Source of the DNA: Pleurodeles waltl
Lineage: Eukaryota > Chordata > Amphibia > Caudata > Salamandridae
Direction of reading: 5' to 3'
Assembly (NCBI RefSeq): GCF_031143425.1
Contig: NC_090448.1
Coordinates: 330,658,177-330,722,176 of the forward strand
DNA length: 64,000 nt
Positions 60,454 to 64,000 of the stretch are shown here, piece by piece. The position numbers and the translations under genes are program-made. Position 1 is the first letter of the stretch, and the number at the start of each line of letters is the position of its first letter. The notes beneath the pieces are model-generated. The model had not been told where the DNA came from. It did no database searches and worked only from the letters and a program-made list of their open reading frames with translations.

Positions 60454-63400
60454 GTGTCCATGTTGTGTTTTGGGCCATTTCCTTTCATGGGCGCTAGGCC
60501 TACCCACACAAGTGAGGTACCATTCTTATCGGGAGACTTGCGGGAACGCTGGGTGGAAGGAAATTTGTGGCTCCTCTCAGATTCCAGAACTCTCTGTCAT
60601 CGAAATGTGAGGAAAATGTGTTTTTTTAGCCAAATTTTGAGGTTTGGAAAGGATTCTGGGTAACAGAACCTGGTCGGAGCCCCACAAGCCACCCCATCTT
60701 GGATTCCCCTAGATCTCTAGTTTTCAAAAATGCACAGGTTTGGTAGGTTTCCCTAGGTGCCGGCTGAGCTAGGAGCCAAAATCTACAGGTAGGCACTTTG
60801 CAAAAAACACCTCTGTTTTCTGTAAAAAAATTGGGATGTGTCCACGTTGTGTTTTGGGCGATTTCCTTTCGTGGGCGCTAGGCCTACCCACACAAGTGAG
60901 GTACCTTTTTTATCGGGAGATGTGGAGGAACGCTGGGTGGAAGGAAATTTGTGGCTCCTCTCAGATTCCAGAACTTTCTGTCACCGAAATGTGAGGAAAA
61001 TGTGTTTTTTAGCCAAATTTTGAGGTTTGCAAAGGATTCTGGGTAACAGAACCTGGTCAGAGCCCCACAAGTCACCCCATCTTGGATTCCCCTAGATCTC
61101 TAGTTTTAAATAATGCACAGGTTTGGTAGGTTCCCTAGGTGCCGGCTGAGCTAGGGGCCAAAATCTACAGGTAGGCACTTTGCAAAAAACACCTCTGTTT
61201 TCTGTAAAAAAACTGGGATGTGTCCATGTTGTGTTTTGGGCCATTTCCTTTCATGGGCGCTAGGCCTACCCACACAAGTGAGGTACCATTCTTATCGGGA
61301 GACTTGCGGGAACGCTGGGTGGAAGGAAATTTGTGGCTCCTCTCAGATTCCAGAACTCTCTGTCATCGAAATGTGAGGAAAATGTGTTTTTTTTAGCCAA
61401 ATTTTGAGGTTTGCAAAGGATTCTGGGTAACAGAACCTGGTCAGAGCCCCACAAGCCACCCCATCTTAGATTCCCCTAGGTCTCTAGTTTTCAGAAATGC
61501 ACAGGGTTGGTAGGTTTCCCTAGGTGCCGGCTGAGCTAGGAGCCAACATCTACAGGTAGGCACTTTGCAAAAAACACCTCTGTTTTCTGTAAAAAAATTG
61601 GGATGTGTCCACGTTGTGTTTTGGGCCATTTCCTTTCGTGGGCGCTAGGCCTACCCACACAAGTGAGGTACCATTTTTATCGGGAGACTTGGGGGAACGC
61701 TGGGTGGAAGAAAATTTGTGGCTCCTCTCAGATTCCAGAACTTTCTGTCACCGAAATGTGAGGAAAATGTGTTTTTTAGCCAAATTTTGAGGTTTGCAAA
61801 TGATTCTGGGTAACAGAACCTGGTCAGAGCCCCACAAGTCACCCCATCTTGGATTCCCCTAGATCTCTAGTTTTCAAAAATGCACAGGTTTGGTAGGTTT
61901 CCCTAGGTGCCGGTTGAGCTAGGGGCCAAAATCTACAGGTAGGCACTTTGCAAAAAACACCTCTGTTTTCTGTAAAAAAATTGGGATGTGTCCATGTTGT
62001 GTTTTGGGCGATTTCCTTTCGTGGGCGCTAGGCCTACCCACACAAGTGAGGTACCTTTTTTATCGGGAGATGTGGAGGAACGCTGGGTGGAAGGAAATTT
62101 GTGGCTCCTCTCAGATTCCAGAACTTTCTGTCACCGAAATGTGAGGAAAATGTGTTTTTTAGCCAAATTTTGAGGTTTGCAAAGGATTCTGGGTAACAGA
62201 ACCTGGTCAGAGCCCCACAAGTCACCCCATCTTGGATTCCCCTAGATCTCTAGTTTTAAATAATGCACAGGTTTGGTAGGTTCCCTAGGTGCCGGCTGAG
62301 CTAGGGGCCAAAATCTACAGGTAGGCACTTTGCAAAAAACACCTCTGTTTTCTGTAAAAAAACTGGGATGTGTCCATGTTGTGTTTTGGGCCATTTCCTT
62401 TCATGGGCGCTAGGCCTACCCACACAAGTGAGGTACCATTCTTATCGGGAGACTTGCGGGAACGCTGGGTGGAAGGAAATTTGTGGCTCCTCTCAGATTC
62501 CAGAACTCTCTGTCATCGAAATGTGAGGAAAATGTGTTTTTTTTAGCCAAATTTTGAGGTTTGCAAAGGATTCTGGGTAACAGAACCTGGTCAGAGCCCC
62601 ACAAGCCACCCCATCTTAGATTCCCCTAGGTCTCTAGTTTTCAGAAATGCACAGGGTTGGTAGGTTTCCCTAGGTGCCGGCTGAGCTAGGGGCCAACATC
62701 TACAGGTAGGCACTTTGCAAAAAACACCTCTGTTTTCTGTAAAAAAATTGGGATGTGTCCACGTTGTGTTTTGGGCCATTTCCTTTCGTGGGCGCTAGGC
62801 CTACCCACACAAGTGAGGTACCATTTTTATCGGGAGACTTGGGGGAACGCTGGGTGGAAGAAAATTTGTGGCTCCTCTCAGATTCCAGAACTTTCTGTCA
62901 CCGAAATGTGAGGAAAATGTGTTTTTTAGCCAAATTTTGAGGTTTGCAAATGATTCTGGGTAACAGAACCTGGTCAGAGCCCCACAAGTCACCCCATCTT
63001 GGATTCCCCTAGATCTCTAGTTTTCAAAAATGCACAGGTTTGGTAGGTTTCCCTAGGTGCCGGTTGAGCTAGGGGCCAAAATCTACAGGTAGGCACTTTG
63101 CAAAAAACACCTCTGTTTTCTGTAAAAAAATTGGGATGTGTCCATGTTGTGTTTTGGGCCATTTCCTTTCGTGGGCGCTAGGCCTACCCACACAAGTGAG
63201 GTACCATTTGTATTGGGAGACTTGGGGGAACGCTGAGTGGAAGGAAATTTGTGGCTCCTCTCAGATTCCAGAACTTTCTGTCACCGAAATGTGAGGAAAA
63301 TGTGTTTTTTAGCCAAATTTTGAGGTTTGCAAAAGATTCTGGGTAACAGAACCTGGTCAGAACCCCACAAATCACCCCATCTTGGATTCCCCTAGGTCTC

Positions 63401-63905
63401 TAGTTTTAAAAAATGCACAGGTTTGGTAGGTTTCCCTAGGTGCCGGCTGAGCTAGGGGCCAAAATCTACAGGTAGGCTCTTTGCAAAAAACACCTCTGTC
63501 TTCTGTAAAGAAATTGGGATGTGTCCACGTTGTGTTTTGGGCCATTTCCTTTCGTGGGCGCTAGGCCTACCCTCACAAGTGAGGTACCATTTTTATCGGG
63601 AGACTTGGGGGAACGCTGGGTGGAAGGAAATTTGTGGCTCCTCTCAGATTCCAGAACTTTCTGTCACCGAAATGTGAGGAAAATGTGTTTTTTAGCCAAA
63701 TTTTGAGGTTTGCAAAGGATTCTGGGTAACAGAACCTGGTCAGAGCCCCACAAGTCACCCCATCTTGGATTCCCCTAGATCTCTAGTTTTCAAAAATGCA
63801 CAGGTTTGGTAGGTTTCCCTAGGTGCCGGCTGAGCTAGGGGCCAAAATCTACAGGTAGGCACTTTGCAGAAAACACCTCTGTTTTCTCTAAAAAAAAATT
63901 GGAAT
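60454..63905. repeat. Module P-V, copy 4, with internal three-unit duplication
   Basis: Phase marks 60454 (P), 60838 (Q), 61220 (R), 61605 (S), 61988 (T/Q hybrid), 62370 (R), 62755 (S), 63138 (T) and 63521 (U). Q-R-S occurs twice at an offset of 1,150 bp. Both Q copies share TTTTGGGCGATTT, which is not seen in the Q units at 28982 or 52395. V begins at 63,906. Confidence 0.91.
61988..62369. repeat. Hybrid unit T/Q
   Basis: Upstream DNA and the first bases are T-type (CCGGTTGAGC upstream, CCATGTTG). From GGGCGATTT onward it is the local Q (ACCTTTTTTATC, AGATGTGGAGG). The switch lies between 61,995 and 62,010, the tightest bracket in the window. Confidence 0.9.
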
Positions 63906-64000
63906 GTGTCCATGTTGTGTTTTGGGCCATTTCCTTTCGTGGGCGCTAGGCCTACCCACACAAGTGAGGTACCATTTTTATCGGGAGAGTTGGAGGAACG
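63906..64000. repeat. Partial unit at right window edge (V)
   Basis: Starts with GGAATGTGTCC, preceded by CTCTAAAA as in all V units, and shows GAGAGTTGGAGG at the edge. The sequence stops about 95 bp into the unit, so the array continues to the right. Confidence 0.92.

Larger units (their letters stand above)
1..64000. repeat. Satellite array of ~384 bp units, 167 phase marks, head to tail
   Basis: The motif GTGTCC (or a one-base variant) recurs at 195, 578, 962, 1345, 1733 and so on to 63,906, always 382-388 bp apart and always on the same strand. Everything between two marks aligns to one unit, so there is no room for an inserted gene or mobile element. Length differences come mostly from a poly-T and a poly-A run. 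Units differ at a limited set of diagnostic sites, and the order of variants repeats at several scales (3, 6, 7, 8, 23 and 24 units), which defines higher-order repeats. This is typical of eukaryotic satellite DNA shaped by unequal exchange. The family is not recognised. A centromeric or other heterochromatic location is likely but not shown by the sequence. Confidence 0.98.

Noticed and set aside
195..63706. Recurrent 61-78 codon open frames on the plus strand starting at each phase mark
   Set aside because: They begin at GTG or ATG only because the unit repeats, end at the poly-T/TAG region, occur in competing frames, and are disrupted freely by 1-2 bp changes. No frame crosses a unit and no protein family is recognised.
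1..64000. CRISPR array
   Set aside because: The repeated segment is the whole ~384 bp unit. There are no short direct repeats with unique spacers, and no cas genes.
1..64000. CENP-B box (TTCG, four bases, A, two bases, CGGG)
   Set aside because: The TTCG sites I checked (TTCGTGGGCGC, TTCGCAAAAAAC, TTCGAAAGGATTC) all miss the required A or the CGGG. No match was seen on either strand.
1..64000. tRNA-derived or Pol III-driven element
   Set aside because: GGTTTCGAAAGGATTC in a and d units only loosely recalls a B box, the spacing is wrong, and no matching A box precedes it. No tRNA fold was found.
1..64000. Transposon or retroelement insertion
   Set aside because: No spacing between phase marks exceeds 388 bp, and no terminal repeats, target duplications, poly-A tailed inserts or transposase-like frames are present.
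1..64000. Ribosomal spacer or rRNA gene repeat
   Set aside because: No rRNA-like sequence was recognised anywhere, and the period is far too short for a ribosomal repeat.
1..64000. Bacterial or phage origin
   Set aside because: There are 64 kb without a plausible gene and with nested higher-order repeats. This does not fit a bacterial or phage genome.
1..64000. Naming the species or satellite family
   Set aside because: The unit felt familiar in length and style, but I cannot match it to a named family with confidence, so none is given.

Overview
The whole 64 kb window is one uninterrupted satellite DNA array. A unit of about 384 bp repeats head to tail in a single orientation from the first base to the last. 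Using the motif GTGTCC as a phase mark, I place 167 units (first mark at 195, last at 63,906, mean spacing about 383.8 bp, individual spacings 382-388 bp). Both window edges fall inside a unit, so the array should continue on both sides. I see no protein gene, RNA gene, transposable element, CRISPR array, or unique sequence between units. The many 60-103 codon open frames on both strands are by-products of the repeat and I do not annotate them as genes. A long non-coding array of this kind with nested higher-order structure points to a eukaryotic nuclear genome, probably heterochromatin. I cannot name the species or recognise the satellite family.

Layout. 1-5,399: diverged units with short, scattered duplications. 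5,400-7,699: a three-unit block present twice (period 1,150 bp). 7,114-13,251: an eight-unit block present twice (period 3,065-3,072 bp). 13,252-15,554: irregular units. 15,555-25,145: a second eight-unit higher-order repeat (period 3,068-3,069 bp), just over three nearly identical copies. 25,146-28,597: irregular units, including two adjacent near-identical 382 bp units. 28,598-31,280: first copy of a seven-unit module I call P-Q-R-S-T-U-V. 30,898-40,882: a six-unit higher-order repeat (2,304 bp, units a-b-c-d-e-f) that changes into a seven-unit repeat (2,687 bp) after hybrid units appear. 40,883-64,000: large duplicated blocks (offsets of 23 and 24 units, 8,828 and 9,212 bp). These carry further copies of P-V, three copies of a four-unit block, and pieces of the two older higher-order repeats.

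The region is best read as a record of recombination. Diagnostic variants allow several hybrid units (37,425, 38,194, 40,112, 43,183, 48,170, 48,941, 61,988) to be explained as unequal exchange between neighbouring units. The breakpoints are bracketed to about 15-40 bp, and each fits the local gain or loss of whole units. Many of the commonest variants between units are CG to TG or CG to CA, as expected of methylated, untranscribed or silenced DNA. Unit names (a-f, P-V, n1-n8, X, Y) are local labels used only here.
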